From the NCBI GenBank assembly GCA_009917545.1, contig QZDW01000015.1, positions 57,476 through 121,475 of the forward strand: DNA of 64,000 nucleotides, read 5' to 3'. Of the stretch, positions 17,253 through 26,403 are shown one piece after another; positions within the stretch are counted from its first letter, which is position 1, and each line of letters opens with the position of its first letter. The notes beneath the pieces were generated by a model. It searched no databases. It had not been told where the DNA came from and worked only from the letters and a program-made list of their open reading frames with translations. This DNA comes from a bacterium 1XD42-76 (lineage in GTDB: Bacteria; Bacillota; Clostridia; Lachnospirales; Lachnospiraceae). Made by a program: the position numbers and the translations under genes.

Positions 17253-18140
17253 TTATACATTTTTCTTTTCGTATTCAACCTCTTCCATTGCCAGCTTGAC
17301 AGCTCCCATAATTCCCTGGTCGTCGTTTAAGCTTGGAAGAACAATGTATTCTTCCATCTGCTCGATCTCTCTGGTGTTAATATATCCGTTTAAAAGCTCT
17401 TTCGTCTTTTTATGAATCAGTGGCAGCATGTGCTCCTGATGCATGACGCCCCCGCCCAGAATAATCTTCTGCGGGGACAATACCATGATATAATCTACAA
17501 GTGCCTGTGCAATATAGTAACTTTCAAATTCCCAGACCTTTGGATTGTCTGCCAGCTCAACGCCCTTTTTCCCCCAGCGGTCCTCGATCGCAGGTCCGTT
17601 CGCCATGCCCTCCAGACAAGTTCCGTGGTACGGGCAGTGTCCTTTATATGTGTCCTCCGGATGGCTCTTTAAAATAATATGACCGCCTTCCGGATGCTGC
17701 ATTCCGTGGATGAGCTTTCCGTTTGCCATCACGCCAATGCCGATTCCTGTTCCAATCGTGATATAGATCGCCGTATCCAGGCCCTTCGCACATCCCCAGG
17801 ACGCTTCCCCAAGCATAGAACCATTCACGTCAGTATCAAATCCTACCGGCACGCCGAGTTCCTTTTTCATGTATCCCACAATATCACAGTTTTTCCAGGC
17901 AGTCTTGGGCGTCGTTGTAATATACCCATAGGTCTCCGACCCGCGGTTCAGATCAATCGGCCCAAAACAGGCAATCCCCAGGGCCTCGATCTTCTTACCT
18001 TTGAAAAATCCGGCCAGCTTCGGCAATGTCTCTTCCGGGGTGACTGTCGGGATGGAAACCCGCTCCAAAATCTCACCATTTTCATTTCCGACCGCGCAGA
18101 CCATCTTTGTACCGCCTGCCTCAAGTGCTCCATAAAGCAT
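17253..18140 (-). CDS. ROK family fructokinase
   Basis: A 295-residue sugar kinase. ALEAGGTKMVCAVG at the start is the phosphate-1 ATP motif, DTDVNGSMLGEASWG carries the catalytic Asp, and ITIGTGIGIGV is the phosphate-2 loop. The Zn-binding ROK motif appears as H-x-C-x-x-H-x-x-x-C in GHCPYHGTCLEG, with the EGGHI sugar-binding Glu just before. This pattern and length match GmuE/ScrK-type fructokinases. The mannose-6-phosphate isomerase gene upstream suggests a shared fructose-mannose hub. An AGGAGG-like site precedes the ATG. Confidence 0.9.
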   Translation of the reverse strand: MLYGALEAGGTKMVCAVGNENGEILERVSIPTVTPEETLPKLAGFFKGKKIEALGIACFGPIDLNRGSETYGYITTTPKTAWKNCDIVGYMKKELGVPVGFDTDVNGSMLGEASWGCAKGLDTAIYITIGTGIGIGVMANGKLIHGMQHPEGGHIILKSHPEDTYKGHCPYHGTCLEGMANGPAIEDRWGKKGVELADNPKVWEFESYYIAQALVDYIMVLSPQKIILGGGVMHQEHMLPLIHKKTKELLNGYINTREIEQMEEYIVLPSLNDDQGIMGAVKLAMEEVEYEKKNV

Positions 18141-18285
18141 AGTATTTTCCTCCTTCTATCTCTCCACTATTTCGTTTCCATTCCGGCTGGCACAGGCGAC
18201 TGCCTGCACGCCAGACGGGCTGCCAAACGCTCCTCCGGCCAGACTGCACCCGCAACAGAATCTGCGCCGGCATAAAAGGCGGCGA

Positions 18286-19218
18286 TCACACATGCGACAT
18301 AATTACGCTCATTGTTCCGTTCAGAAAACATGTCCCATAGCCCGACGGGAGAATCATATGGTCGCCCTTTTTAACCACATGGCCGTCGATCTGCCCTTTG
18401 CCTTCAATCACATCAAGAATCAAAAAAGGATACTTCTGTTCGAGAAGTGTCTCTGCTTCCATATCCCATTTTTCCACTGTATAGAACTGACAGCTTACCA
18501 ATCGCTCTTTTTTACAGCCGTCCGTCTCTGTCTTTTCTGTTCCTGTCCCGCTCTCCGCATAGGGACAGGAAATCACATCAATACTTTTATCAATGTGAAG
18601 CGCTCTCGGCTTCCCATCCTGCAGACGGTCATAATCATAGAGACGGTATGTAACATCAGAGCTCTGCTGCGTCTCTAAAAGTACCGTCCCATGCCGGATT
18701 GCATGGACGGTTCCCGGTTCAATCTGGAAAAAATCGCCTTTTTTCAGCGGCCTGATTTTAATCAGATCCATAAACCGTCCCTCAGCGATCATTTGCTTTA
18801 ATTCTTCCTTGCTTTTGGCATTATGCCCCACGACAATGTCTGCACCCTCGTCGCAGTCCAGAATATACCAGCATTCACATTTTCCCAGCGCACCATTCTC
18901 ATGGAGCCTCGCGTAGTCATTATCCGGATGAACCTGAATGCTCAGATCTTCCCTGGCGTCGATAATTTTCACCAACAGCGGGAACTCATTTCCTTCCAGA
19001 TTACCAAACAGCTCTCGATTCTCTTTCCACAGTGTGCCCAGCGTCATTCCTCCGTATGTCCCGCCTTTTATCCGGCAGTCACCCTGCGCGTGGGCACTGA
19101 CTGCCCAAGCCTCTCCCGTATCATTTCCGGGGATATCATATCCAAAGGCATCCCGGAGTCGTTCTCCCCCCCATATTCTCTGCTTGAATACAGGTTCTAA
19201 AAATAAAATCTCTCTCAT
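18286..19218 (-). CDS. manA: Mannose-6-phosphate isomerase, class I
   Basis: Zinc-dependent cupin isomerase interconverting mannose-6-phosphate and fructose-6-phosphate. Residues matching the zinc site are in SIQVHPDNDYA, the ECWYILDC segment and PGTVHAIRHG. The start KQRIWGGERLRDAFGYDIP is typical of the short Firmicute form, and 310 residues is the usual length. It is about 145 bases upstream of the ROK kinase on the same strand, so the two probably form one transcript. It can feed GDP-mannose synthesis or mannose catabolism. Confidence 0.93.
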   Translation of the reverse strand: MREILFLEPVFKQRIWGGERLRDAFGYDIPGNDTGEAWAVSAHAQGDCRIKGGTYGGMTLGTLWKENRELFGNLEGNEFPLLVKIIDAREDLSIQVHPDNDYARLHENGALGKCECWYILDCDEGADIVVGHNAKSKEELKQMIAEGRFMDLIKIRPLKKGDFFQIEPGTVHAIRHGTVLLETQQSSDVTYRLYDYDRLQDGKPRALHIDKSIDVISCPYAESGTGTEKTETDGCKKERLVSCQFYTVEKWDMEAETLLEQKYPFLILDVIEGKGQIDGHVVKKGDHMILPSGYGTCFLNGTMSVIMSHV

Positions 19219-19236
19219 TCGTTTTGCCTCCCGCCG

Positions 19237-20097
19237 CTATAGCTCTAACAGTGCTGCCAAAGAAAAGTAAACCAGAACAATCATGCCCAGGATAATCCTG
19301 TAATAGCCAAACACGCGAAAATCGCGCTGCTTCACATAGTCCATAAGGAACTTGATCGAATACATGGAGACAAGAAAAGCAATCAGCATTCCAGCCACCA
19401 TATAGAAAAGCTCTAATGGTGAGAATGCCAGCCCATAATGGAACATCTTAAGAAGGCTTGCCCCAAACATCACCGGAATTCCCAGGAAAAACGTAAATTC
19501 AGCCGATGCTGTCCGCGAACACCCAAGGAGCATTGCTCCCAGAATCGTCGCACCAGAACGAGAGGTGCCCGGAATCAGGGCCAAAAGCTGGAACAAGCCA
19601 ATATAAAAGGCATTTAAATAGTTGATCTGTGACACTTTCTTGACCGGAAAATCTACATATTCATTATGCTTTTCCAGCACAATAAAAAGAATACCATAGA
19701 TAATCAGCATGGCCGCCACTACATATGGATTATACAGATACCGGTCCAGTATCTCATCCAGTAAAATCCCCACCACCGCGGCTGGGACACAGGCGATTAC
19801 GATCTTAATCCAGAGCTGCAGGATAGCCGTCTGCTGCGCAAATGCTTTGGGCGATAAATGACGCCAACGGATTAATCCCAGGCAGTTCAGCCGTCTGTGG
19901 TACAGCACCAGAACCGCCATAATGGCTCCGAGCTGAATCACAACACGAAATACATTCATAAATTCAGCCGATACATTTAAGTTTACAATATTTTCTACCA
20001 GGATCAAATGTCCGGTACTGCTGATTGGCAGCCATTCCGAAAATCCCTCCACCAGGCCGAATACAACAATTTTCAAAAATTCAACAAATGTGCTCAT
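19237..20097 (-). CDS. uppP: Undecaprenyl-diphosphatase (UppP/BacA)
   Basis: Integral membrane phosphatase recycling undecaprenyl pyrophosphate to undecaprenyl phosphate for cell-wall and glycan synthesis. It confers bacitracin tolerance in many species. Signature motifs are FSEWLPISSTGHLIL near 20-34 with the catalytic Glu/Ser/His, and PGTSRSGATILGAMLL. About eight helices fill the 286 residues. It overlaps the uracil-DNA glycosylase gene by 17 bases. It is functionally linked to the large surface-glycan operon at the start of the window. Confidence 0.95.
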   Translation of the reverse strand: MSTFVEFLKIVVFGLVEGFSEWLPISSTGHLILVENIVNLNVSAEFMNVFRVVIQLGAIMAVLVLYHRRLNCLGLIRWRHLSPKAFAQQTAILQLWIKIVIACVPAAVVGILLDEILDRYLYNPYVVAAMLIIYGILFIVLEKHNEYVDFPVKKVSQINYLNAFYIGLFQLLALIPGTSRSGATILGAMLLGCSRTASAEFTFFLGIPVMFGASLLKMFHYGLAFSPLELFYMVAGMLIAFLVSMYSIKFLMDYVKQRDFRVFGYYRIILGMIVLVYFSLAALLEL

Positions 20098-20779
20098 TCT
20101 TTTCTCCCAGATTTTCTATTTGCCAGTCAATCGGCTCCAGTCCATGCTTTGTCAGGAATTTATTTGCTTTGCTGAACGGACGGCTTCCGAAAAATCCCCG
20201 GAATGCGGAAAGCGGGCTTGGATGCGGCGCTTCCAGAATCAAATGCATTGGGTTATCCAGCATTGTCCGTTTCATCTGCGCCGGCCGGCCCCAAAGGAGA
20301 AACACTATCGGCCTGTCCTGTTGGTTCAGCACGCGGATTGCCGCATCGGTAAACTGCTCCCAGCCGATCTCCCTGTGGGAGTTCGCGGCATGCGCACGGA
20401 CTGTCAGAACCGTGTTAAGCAGCATGACTCCCTGCTCTGCCCACTTTTTCAGATAGCCATGATTCGGAATATAGCACCCGCAGTCCTCATGCAGCTCCTG
20501 GTAAATATTTACCAGCGAAGGCGGGATCTCCACATTGGGCTTTACGGAAAAGCACAATCCATGCGCCTGCCCCGGCTCATGATAAGGATCCTGCCCCAGA
20601 ATCACCACCTTGACTTTGGAAAGAGGGGTGAATGCGAATGCATTAAAAATATCATCCGGAGCCGGATAAACGGCCATGGTCTCATATTCGTGTTTTACTG
20701 TCTCATATAGTTTCTTATAATAAGGTTTGCCAAATTCACTGCGCATCGGTTCCAGCCAGTCATTGCTGATCGCTGCCAT
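20081..20779 (-). CDS. ung: Uracil-DNA glycosylase, family 1
   Basis: Base-excision repair enzyme removing uracil from DNA. Motif A GQDPYHEPGQAHGLCFSV with the catalytic Asp-Pro-Tyr-His, the NTVLTVRAHAANSH loop, and motif B HPSPLSA with the catalytic His are all present, giving a family-typical 232 residues. The ATG at 20779 follows GGAGGAAAGAT; an upstream ATG at 20875 would add a segment lying in repeat DNA and is rejected. Its stop lies inside the uppP start, suggesting coupling. Confidence 0.95.
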   Translation of the reverse strand: MAAISNDWLEPMRSEFGKPYYKKLYETVKHEYETMAVYPAPDDIFNAFAFTPLSKVKVVILGQDPYHEPGQAHGLCFSVKPNVEIPPSLVNIYQELHEDCGCYIPNHGYLKKWAEQGVMLLNTVLTVRAHAANSHREIGWEQFTDAAIRVLNQQDRPIVFLLWGRPAQMKRTMLDNPMHLILEAPHPSPLSAFRGFFGSRPFSKANKFLTKHGLEPIDWQIENLGEKNEHIC

Positions 20780-20820
20780 ATCTTTCCTCCATTTGTATAT
20801 CCTAGTTACTGTAAAAGTCC

Positions 20821-21012
20821 ATCGCCGCAGGCGATCTAAGTTCAGGGACGCCAAATGTGCCTGAACTACTTTCATTCATGGTGGCGCGCTCACCTGTGGG
20901 CGCAGGAAGGTTTTCCTTAAAGTCTGCCGCTGACAGGCGGTTTAAATTCAGGGATGATAAATGCGACTGATTTCCTTCATTCCTGCCGGCTGCTCACCTG
21001 CGGGCACAGGAA
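20821..21012. repeat. Two imperfect ~90-bp tandem repeats
   Basis: Unit 1 (about 20821-20911) and unit 2 (about 20922-21012) share TTCAGGGA, a TTCATTC-TG block and GCTCACCTG-GGGC-CAGGAAG in the same order and spacing. Each starts with a short GC inverted repeat (CGCCGCAGGCG, GCCGCTGACAGGCGG). A related piece recurs at about 26625-26690. It fills the gap between ung and the sirtuin-like gene and is likely an intergenic palindromic-type dispersed repeat. Confidence 0.6.
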
Positions 21013-21018
21013 GACTTC

Positions 21019-21540
21019 CTATCCTTTAAATGCTTCTGAACATACAGAAAAAAATTCTACCGAATCCAGGCGAACCGCAACTGCCCTGCCTGCCAGCTCT
21101 TCTGTGATCTGAGGCAGTTTCTGATTGATTCGGTACAGATATGCCTTTTCATTGAGGCCTGCTGCCCGCTCGAAAGGCCAGCGGATCATATTGGGATGAA
21201 GGAGATCCTCTCCCAGCTCTAAAAGAAGCGTTCTCTTATTCAGGGTGAATGACAGCCATCTCAGGTATGTCTCCCATTCCTCCTCCGTAAAAGATACGTC
21301 GAGGGGCGCTGTCATATGCGTCCTTTCGCAGGGAATATGCCGGATATCCTCCCCGGTCAGCGTCGTAATTACAAAATAATCTTTCCCTGCCAAAAGCTCT
21401 TTAAGAACACCGGCAGCCCTTTTGATCTGTTCCTGTCTTTCGGCTGTGTCAACATGCCACTCGCCCCCAAACCCGACCAGAATCCTGTCTGACTGCGATA
21501 TTTTGTTTTTCAGCCCATGTCTGACCGAACAAATGTCCAT
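21019..21540 (-). CDS. Short sirtuin-like protein
   Basis: A 173-residue protein without a confident family call. The second half, LLLELGEDLLHPNMIRWPFE followed by AYLYRINQKLP, resembles the NAD-pocket end of Sir2-like proteins where a GxG-x-NTP segment and an R-x-N motif occur. DYFVITTLTGEDIRHIPCE resembles the sirtuin core region in which the zinc module is normally embedded. The N-terminal GAG-type NAD motif and the zinc cysteines are missing, so if related it is a reduced or degenerate form. It sits alone between the repeats and the divergent rlmI promoter. Confidence 0.5.
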   Translation of the reverse strand: MDICSVRHGLKNKISQSDRILVGFGGEWHVDTAERQEQIKRAAGVLKELLAGKDYFVITTLTGEDIRHIPCERTHMTAPLDVSFTEEEWETYLRWLSFTLNKRTLLLELGEDLLHPNMIRWPFERAAGLNEKAYLYRINQKLPQITEELAGRAVAVRLDSVEFFSVCSEAFKG

Positions 21541-21638
21541 GAAGCGTCTCCTGTATACATGGTTTCTTCTGATAAATCCTGATAATAAACTTGTTACATT
21601 TTACCATAGTTTGCAGGGAATTTCAACACTGGCTTGAC

Positions 21639-21668
21639 TTGACCGCTAAGAAACCTGCATGGTACAAT
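21639..21668 (+). promoter_or_regulatory. Sigma-A-type promoter of rlmI
   Basis: TTGACC (21639-21644) and TACAAT (21663-21668) are separated by 18 bases, 40 bases upstream of the first rlmI start. The match is close to consensus. Confidence 0.6.
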
Positions 21669-21707
21669 GGAAACAAAACAGATCATTTATGATACGAGGA
21701 TACCTAC

Positions 21708-22940
21708 ATGGCTATAGAAAGGACTTTGATTATGGAAAAAACACCGGCATCCGTTTTCATAAAGAAAGGCGCCGCGCGGGCTTTTAAATCAGGGGGACTC
21801 TGGATTTACGATAACGAAATTGAACGGATGGAGGGGAACCTTAAAGACGGAGATATGGCAAAAGTCTTTGATTTTGATGGATATCCGCTGGGGGTTGGCT
21901 TCTACAATTCCCGTTCCAAAATTACGATCCGTATGATGTCCCGCAGACACGATGTGAATATTAATGCAGATTTTATCGAAATGCGGGTACGAAATGCCTG
22001 GGAGTACAGAAAGTCCACCGTGGATACGGAAAGCTGCCGCGTCATCTTTGGAGAGGCTGATTTCCTCCCCGGTATTGTCATTGACAAATTTTCTGATGTA
22101 CTTGTTGTCGAATCGCTGGCGCTGGGAATTGACCGGTGGAAGCTTACAATTCTTGAATATCTGCAGCATGTGCTGGCTGAGGATAGCATTCATATCCGTG
22201 GTATCTATGAGCGCAGTGACGCTAAAGTCCGTCTCCAGGAGGGAATGGAGCGTACCAAGGGCTTTATCGGAGAACCGTTTGATACCCAGGTCGAGATTCG
22301 GGAAAACGGGGTCCGTTATCTGGTGGATGTAAAGGACGGGCAGAAAACCGGCTTTTTCCTCGATCAGAAATATAACCGGCTGGCTGTTCAGCGCCTGTGT
22401 AAGGGGAAGCGCGTCCTCGACTGCTTCACGCATACGGGTTCCTTTGCCCTGAACGCAGGGATTGCCGGCGCTAGGGAAGTACTGGGAGTGGACGCATCCG
22501 AGCTGGGAATCGCCCAGGCCAGAGAAAATGCTGTACTCAACGGTCTGGAAAAACGCGTACATTTCACCGTTGCCGACGTCTTTGATCTCCTCCCGGGTCT
22601 GGAAAAGGATGGGGAGCTGTTTGATGTCGTGATCCTTGACCCGCCTGCCTTCACCAAATCAAGGGCTTCCGTAAAAAATGCAGTCAAAGGCTACCGCGAA
22701 ATCAATCTACGTGGAATGAAGCTGGTGCGGGACGGCGGCTATCTGTGCACCTGCTCCTGTTCTCATTTCATGACACCGGAGCTGTTCACCAAAACCATCC
22801 GCGAAGCTGCCGCCAATGTCCACCGGAGGCTGCGCCAGGTCGAGTACCGTACACAATCTGCCGACCATCCGATCCTGTGGGGAAGCGACGAATCTTCCTA
22901 TTTAAAATTCTTTATTTTTCAGGTATGTAGCGAGCAGTAA
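21708..22940 (+). CDS. 23S rRNA m5C methyltransferase, RlmI-like
   Basis: A 410-residue SAM-dependent RNA methyltransferase with an N-terminal PUA domain (residues ~10-85), a central EEHEE region, and a C-terminal Rossmann domain: motif I LDCFTHTGSFALNAG, motif II GVDASELGIAQA, motif IV VILDPPAFTKS. The cysteine motif CSCSHFMT supplies the catalytic Cys of the RlmI/YccW group that methylates C1962 of 23S rRNA. Two starts are possible, 21708 and 21732; the second has AAAGGA eight bases ahead. It is followed by the WYL regulator on the same strand. Confidence 0.9.
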   Translation: MAIERTLIMEKTPASVFIKKGAARAFKSGGLWIYDNEIERMEGNLKDGDMAKVFDFDGYPLGVGFYNSRSKITIRMMSRRHDVNINADFIEMRVRNAWEYRKSTVDTESCRVIFGEADFLPGIVIDKFSDVLVVESLALGIDRWKLTILEYLQHVLAEDSIHIRGIYERSDAKVRLQEGMERTKGFIGEPFDTQVEIRENGVRYLVDVKDGQKTGFFLDQKYNRLAVQRLCKGKRVLDCFTHTGSFALNAGIAGAREVLGVDASELGIAQARENAVLNGLEKRVHFTVADVFDLLPGLEKDGELFDVVILDPPAFTKSRASVKNAVKGYREINLRGMKLVRDGGYLCTCSCSHFMTPELFTKTIREAAANVHRRLRQVEYRTQSADHPILWGSDESSYLKFFIFQVCSEQ

Positions 22941-22965
22941 TCATGAGGCAAAGGAGAAGCGTGAC

Positions 22966-23889
22966 ATGAAAATAGACCGCCTGATCGGGATTTTGTCAAT
23001 TCTTTTGCAAAAGGAAAAAGTTACAGCCCCCTGGCTGGCAGAGAAATTCGAGGTCTCCCGCCGTACAATAAACCGGGATATCGAGGCGCTCTGCAAGGCC
23101 GGAATCCCGCTCACGACAGCCCAGGGCCGCGGCGGCGGCATCTCTGTTATGGAGGACTACCGCCTAGACCGCACGCTTCTCACCTCCGCAGATATGCAGG
23201 CCATTCTCACCGGCTTAAAAAGTCTTGACAGCATCAGCCAGACAAACCGTTACCGCCAGCTCATGGATAAACTCCATATCGAAGCGTCCCCTCTGATGCC
23301 GGCCGGCAGCCATATCCTGATTAATCTGGTCTCCTGGTATCGGAGCTCTCTTCCGCCGAAAATTGAACTCATACGCGAAGCCGCCGAGTGCCATGAGATC
23401 ATCCGCTTCACTTATTTTTCACCCGGCAGGGAAACCCAGAGGGAAATCGAGCCTTACCTTCTTGTGTTTCAATGGTCTGCCTGGTATGTCTGGGGTTACT
23501 GCCTCTCCAGGCAGGATTACCGCCTCTTTAAGCTCAATCGGATTCAGTCTCTTACCCGTACCGGCCAATGTTTTGTCCCCAGGGAAACGCCGGAATACGA
23601 CGCTTCCCCGGACAAGGCGTTTCCGAATACGCTCACGGCTTCCGTCCGCTTCCAGCCGACAGCCAAATGGCGGCTGGTCGAAGAGTATGGACTTGACAGC
23701 TTTTCGGAAGAACCGGATGGTACTCTGCTCTTTTCCGGCAGTTTCTTTGACCGGGAAAGCTTGTTTGTCTGGCTTTTAGGCTTTGGGGAACAGGCTGAGC
23801 TCCTGACGCCGGAGCCGCTTCGCGCAGAATTCCTGTCTCTTCTTAAACGTACGGCAGAGCCATATCTCCCGCAGAAGCCATACCAGTGA
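22966..23889 (+). CDS. YafY-type transcriptional regulator (HTH_11, WYL, WCX)
   Basis: A 307-residue DNA-binding regulator. The N-terminal winged helix-turn-helix is KVTAPWLAEKFEVSRRTINR (about 18-37). A WYL domain starts near residue 135 and carries the FQWSAWYVWGYC ligand-binding strand. The WCX C-terminal extension ends near 300. WYL proteins sense nucleic-acid-type or small ligands and often control stress or defence genes. It begins 25 bases after rlmI. Its targets are not evident; autoregulation or control of rlmI is possible. Confidence 0.88.
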   Translation: MKIDRLIGILSILLQKEKVTAPWLAEKFEVSRRTINRDIEALCKAGIPLTTAQGRGGGISVMEDYRLDRTLLTSADMQAILTGLKSLDSISQTNRYRQLMDKLHIEASPLMPAGSHILINLVSWYRSSLPPKIELIREAAECHEIIRFTYFSPGRETQREIEPYLLVFQWSAWYVWGYCLSRQDYRLFKLNRIQSLTRTGQCFVPRETPEYDASPDKAFPNTLTASVRFQPTAKWRLVEEYGLDSFSEEPDGTLLFSGSFFDRESLFVWLLGFGEQAELLTPEPLRAEFLSLLKRTAEPYLPQKPYQ

Positions 23890-24005
23890 ATCGGCATCCC
23901 CTACCCTACCTGCTTCCCGCTGTCAGACCAGCAGGCTCGGCGTATCCTGTTCCTGGCTGTTGGACTAGGATACATTCCCGGCATGCCAGGGAGCTGCCAC
24001 ATCTA

Positions 24006-24437
24006 CTATAGAAATGCTTTCAGCTCATCCCGGAAGCTTTCCTCCGTCCGCACCAGGCCGTCGGCGAGCGCCATACTGTCCGTCGAGGCGCCTGCGTACT
24101 GATTCTGATACCCGCAGATCGACTGGATACCCATGTTACAGCCATCCATCATAATCTTTGCCGCCTGTCTGTCGTCGCCCTTCATCATCATTTTCATTTC
24201 TGTTGAAAGCCATGAGAAAGCAGAGGCCATCTTTTCCGGCTCTTTTCCGGCCTCATTGAGCTCTGTCAGCTTGCGAAACGATTCGTACTCCAGTTTCTGA
24301 TGCTTTTCCTCGTACTCTTCAATCAGCTTTCTCAGCTTTCCGTCCGAGACATACCCCAGGATCTGCTCCATGCTGTTTACTGCCATCTTACAGCCGGAAT
24401 TACATTCCTTTAAAAGTCTGATCGTATGATCCTGCAT
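24006..24437 (-). CDS. Four-helix (ferritin-like/DUF2383-like) small protein
   Basis: A 143-residue, almost entirely helical, acidic protein. Its layout, with an opening helix (HTIRLLKECNSGCKMAVNSM), a long charged helix, and MKMMMKGDDRQAAKIMMDGC near the end, is that of small ferritin-like helical bundles such as DUF2383. The metal-ligand set of true ferritins cannot be confirmed by eye. An AAGGAGAG site precedes the ATG. It is a stand-alone gene between the WYL regulator and the DUF2325 gene. Function unknown. Confidence 0.6.
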   Translation of the reverse strand: MQDHTIRLLKECNSGCKMAVNSMEQILGYVSDGKLRKLIEEYEEKHQKLEYESFRKLTELNEAGKEPEKMASAFSWLSTEMKMMMKGDDRQAAKIMMDGCNMGIQSICGYQNQYAGASTDSMALADGLVRTEESFRDELKAFL

Positions 24438-24603
24438 ATCGTTACTCTCCTTCCTGCCATACAGATTTCCCGCTGCCTGCAGATTACCTGTATCCTCATC
24501 GTAAACAACGAAACTGCTGCCATGTATCCATTTCCCAGATTCGCCCGCAGATTTCTCTCTCAGTATGTACAGGAAACAAAAAACTATGTATGTGTATCCT
24601 CTT

Positions 24604-26403
24604 TCATAGCTGCATCAAAAGCTCTCTCATACATTTTTCCACATTATTTCCGTGGACATACAGGACTCTCTGTCCGCGGCGTTTTTCTCCCATGATTCGG
24701 TAATAGCTTGTATGCTGGAGGAGATCCGTATTAAAAATTAAATACTTTTTATTTTTTATCACCGATACGTCAAAATGCCTGCTGTCTGCTGCCAGAAACT
24801 GACTGTTGGGAAGTTCTTTCTGCATTTTTTTCTGCCAGTTTCCATGTCCCCCAATGATGAGCGCCCGCTCTGCCCGGATTTCTTTGAGTCGTTTTTCTGT
24901 GCTGTCCTCCTCCTCTCCTTTCTGTTGTACCGTGTCCGTCTCCTCCCCAGTCTCATTCAGCCGGAACACATAATTACGCAGACCAACCAACTCCTCCTTT
25001 TCCTGCTCGTGCTCTTTTTCCTCCCTGACAAGCCGGGCTTTCAGTTTCTCATTACTCCGCTCGGCATCCTCCAATAATATTTGCAGCCTTTCCTTCTGTT
25101 TCCGGGCTATGCTCTCACATGTTCTGGCCTTTTCCAACTCTTGCCGCAGCGCCTGACATGCATTTTCCTCCCCTTCATCCTCACGTTTTTCGGAAAATTG
25201 TCCCATTTTCCCGGATAGTTCCCTGTGAATCATTCCAATATATTTGCATAGCGTCGCTGATAAAAGTACCTGCTCGTACTCCTTCCAGCTCAGCTCTCCA
25301 AACCACGCCAGAAGCAGCTCCACCTCATTCCGCTCCAGACGAATTTCCGACAGCATCCGCAAACTCAAATGGAAATGGTAAAACATAGCTTCAATGGAAG
25401 TCACATGGAATACCGGCTGATCTGTCCCGGCGGCCTGGGCTTCCATAAGGATTTCCTCTCCTGCCTCCTCCTTGAGGCTGCCCGCTTCCTCAAGATAGTG
25501 GCAGCCGTAATAATAACCCAGCATCGGCTTTTCCTTCGCCAGTTTCCGATATCTCCTTTTGTCTTTTTCTGTTGCCGTCTCCTCCTGGGGTTTTAAAAGC
25601 ATCTCCTGTTCGTAGATCTGGAACATTTGCAGCATCACATAAAACAAATAGTCCTCCTGAACAGGAATCTCCATGCTCTCGGCAAAGACCAGCATCACCA
25701 TGACATGAGCCAGTGCAGCCACGATATCCTTCCCTGATTCTATTGTTTCACTCAGGAATTCTCCGGATATCACTTCCTGACGGCGGACAATATTTTTAAG
25801 CTGACGATAGCCTTTTCCCAGGATCTCTATGAGCGGGTGGTATTCCTTCGTTTCCCCATTCCGTACCCGGGCCATTAATCCGATTGCTCCTCTGGCCGCT
25901 GCCTGCTCCCCCAGGGTAAACCAAGACAACAGCGGAGAGTCCTGATAACCTGACTGCAAAAATGCGGTGCGGGATACATGCTGATCTTTAGACAAATATG
26001 TTTCAAGCGCTGTCCGGCATCGTTCATTCTTTACAAGTGCCAGCACCAAAAAGCCCATGCTTTCTACACGGATTTCCCGGCCGTTCATCTCTAGCGCGGG
26101 GCGCAGATGGAATCTCACTTCTGACGGCAGTTCTGCATAGCCGCGTTCCAGTTTCCGTCCCAGTCTGAGATCAAAAATACGCTCGCTCTCTGTCTCGTCC
26201 CATTCCGCATATCCCGCGCTTTCTGTCATAACCACATTCGGCTGTGTGGGAATCGTAAAAAAATTGTCTGCGTCCCCATGCTCCATCACAGCGATTGGCT
26301 CTGTCCTCTGCTTCTCTGAATATCTCACGCACTTATCAACAAATGCCGCTTTTGACCGTACATGACAGCATAATCCTGTCATGATAATTTTCCCACACTC
26401 CAT
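24604..26403 (-). CDS. Coiled-coil protein with C-terminal DUF2325 domain
   Basis: About 600 residues. The first ~400 are mixed helical with no domain recognised. A charged coiled coil runs from about 425 to 490. The final ~85 residues form a DUF2325 module, seen in ALIIGGHGNWQKKM, FLAADSRHFDV and VLYVHGNNVEKC, a small Rossmann-like fold of unknown function that usually stands alone in Firmicutes. The ATG at 26403 has a GAGAGGG site; the further upstream TTG at 26448 has none. It stands alone. Fusion to a long helical region suggests a scaffold or sensor role, but this is inference. Confidence 0.7.
   Translation of the reverse strand: MECGKIIMTGLCCHVRSKAAFVDKCVRYSEKQRTEPIAVMEHGDADNFFTIPTQPNVVMTESAGYAEWDETESERIFDLRLGRKLERGYAELPSEVRFHLRPALEMNGREIRVESMGFLVLALVKNERCRTALETYLSKDQHVSRTAFLQSGYQDSPLLSWFTLGEQAAARGAIGLMARVRNGETKEYHPLIEILGKGYRQLKNIVRRQEVISGEFLSETIESGKDIVAALAHVMVMLVFAESMEIPVQEDYLFYVMLQMFQIYEQEMLLKPQEETATEKDKRRYRKLAKEKPMLGYYYGCHYLEEAGSLKEEAGEEILMEAQAAGTDQPVFHVTSIEAMFYHFHLSLRMLSEIRLERNEVELLLAWFGELSWKEYEQVLLSATLCKYIGMIHRELSGKMGQFSEKREDEGEENACQALRQELEKARTCESIARKQKERLQILLEDAERSNEKLKARLVREEKEHEQEKEELVGLRNYVFRLNETGEETDTVQQKGEEEDSTEKRLKEIRAERALIIGGHGNWQKKMQKELPNSQFLAADSRHFDVSVIKNKKYLIFNTDLLQHTSYYRIMGEKRRGQRVLYVHGNNVEKCMRELLMQL

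Noticed and set aside
18165..18285. Short frame after manA reading like the end of a PfkB kinase
   Set aside because: Only ~40 codons without a recognisable motif; no support beyond composition.
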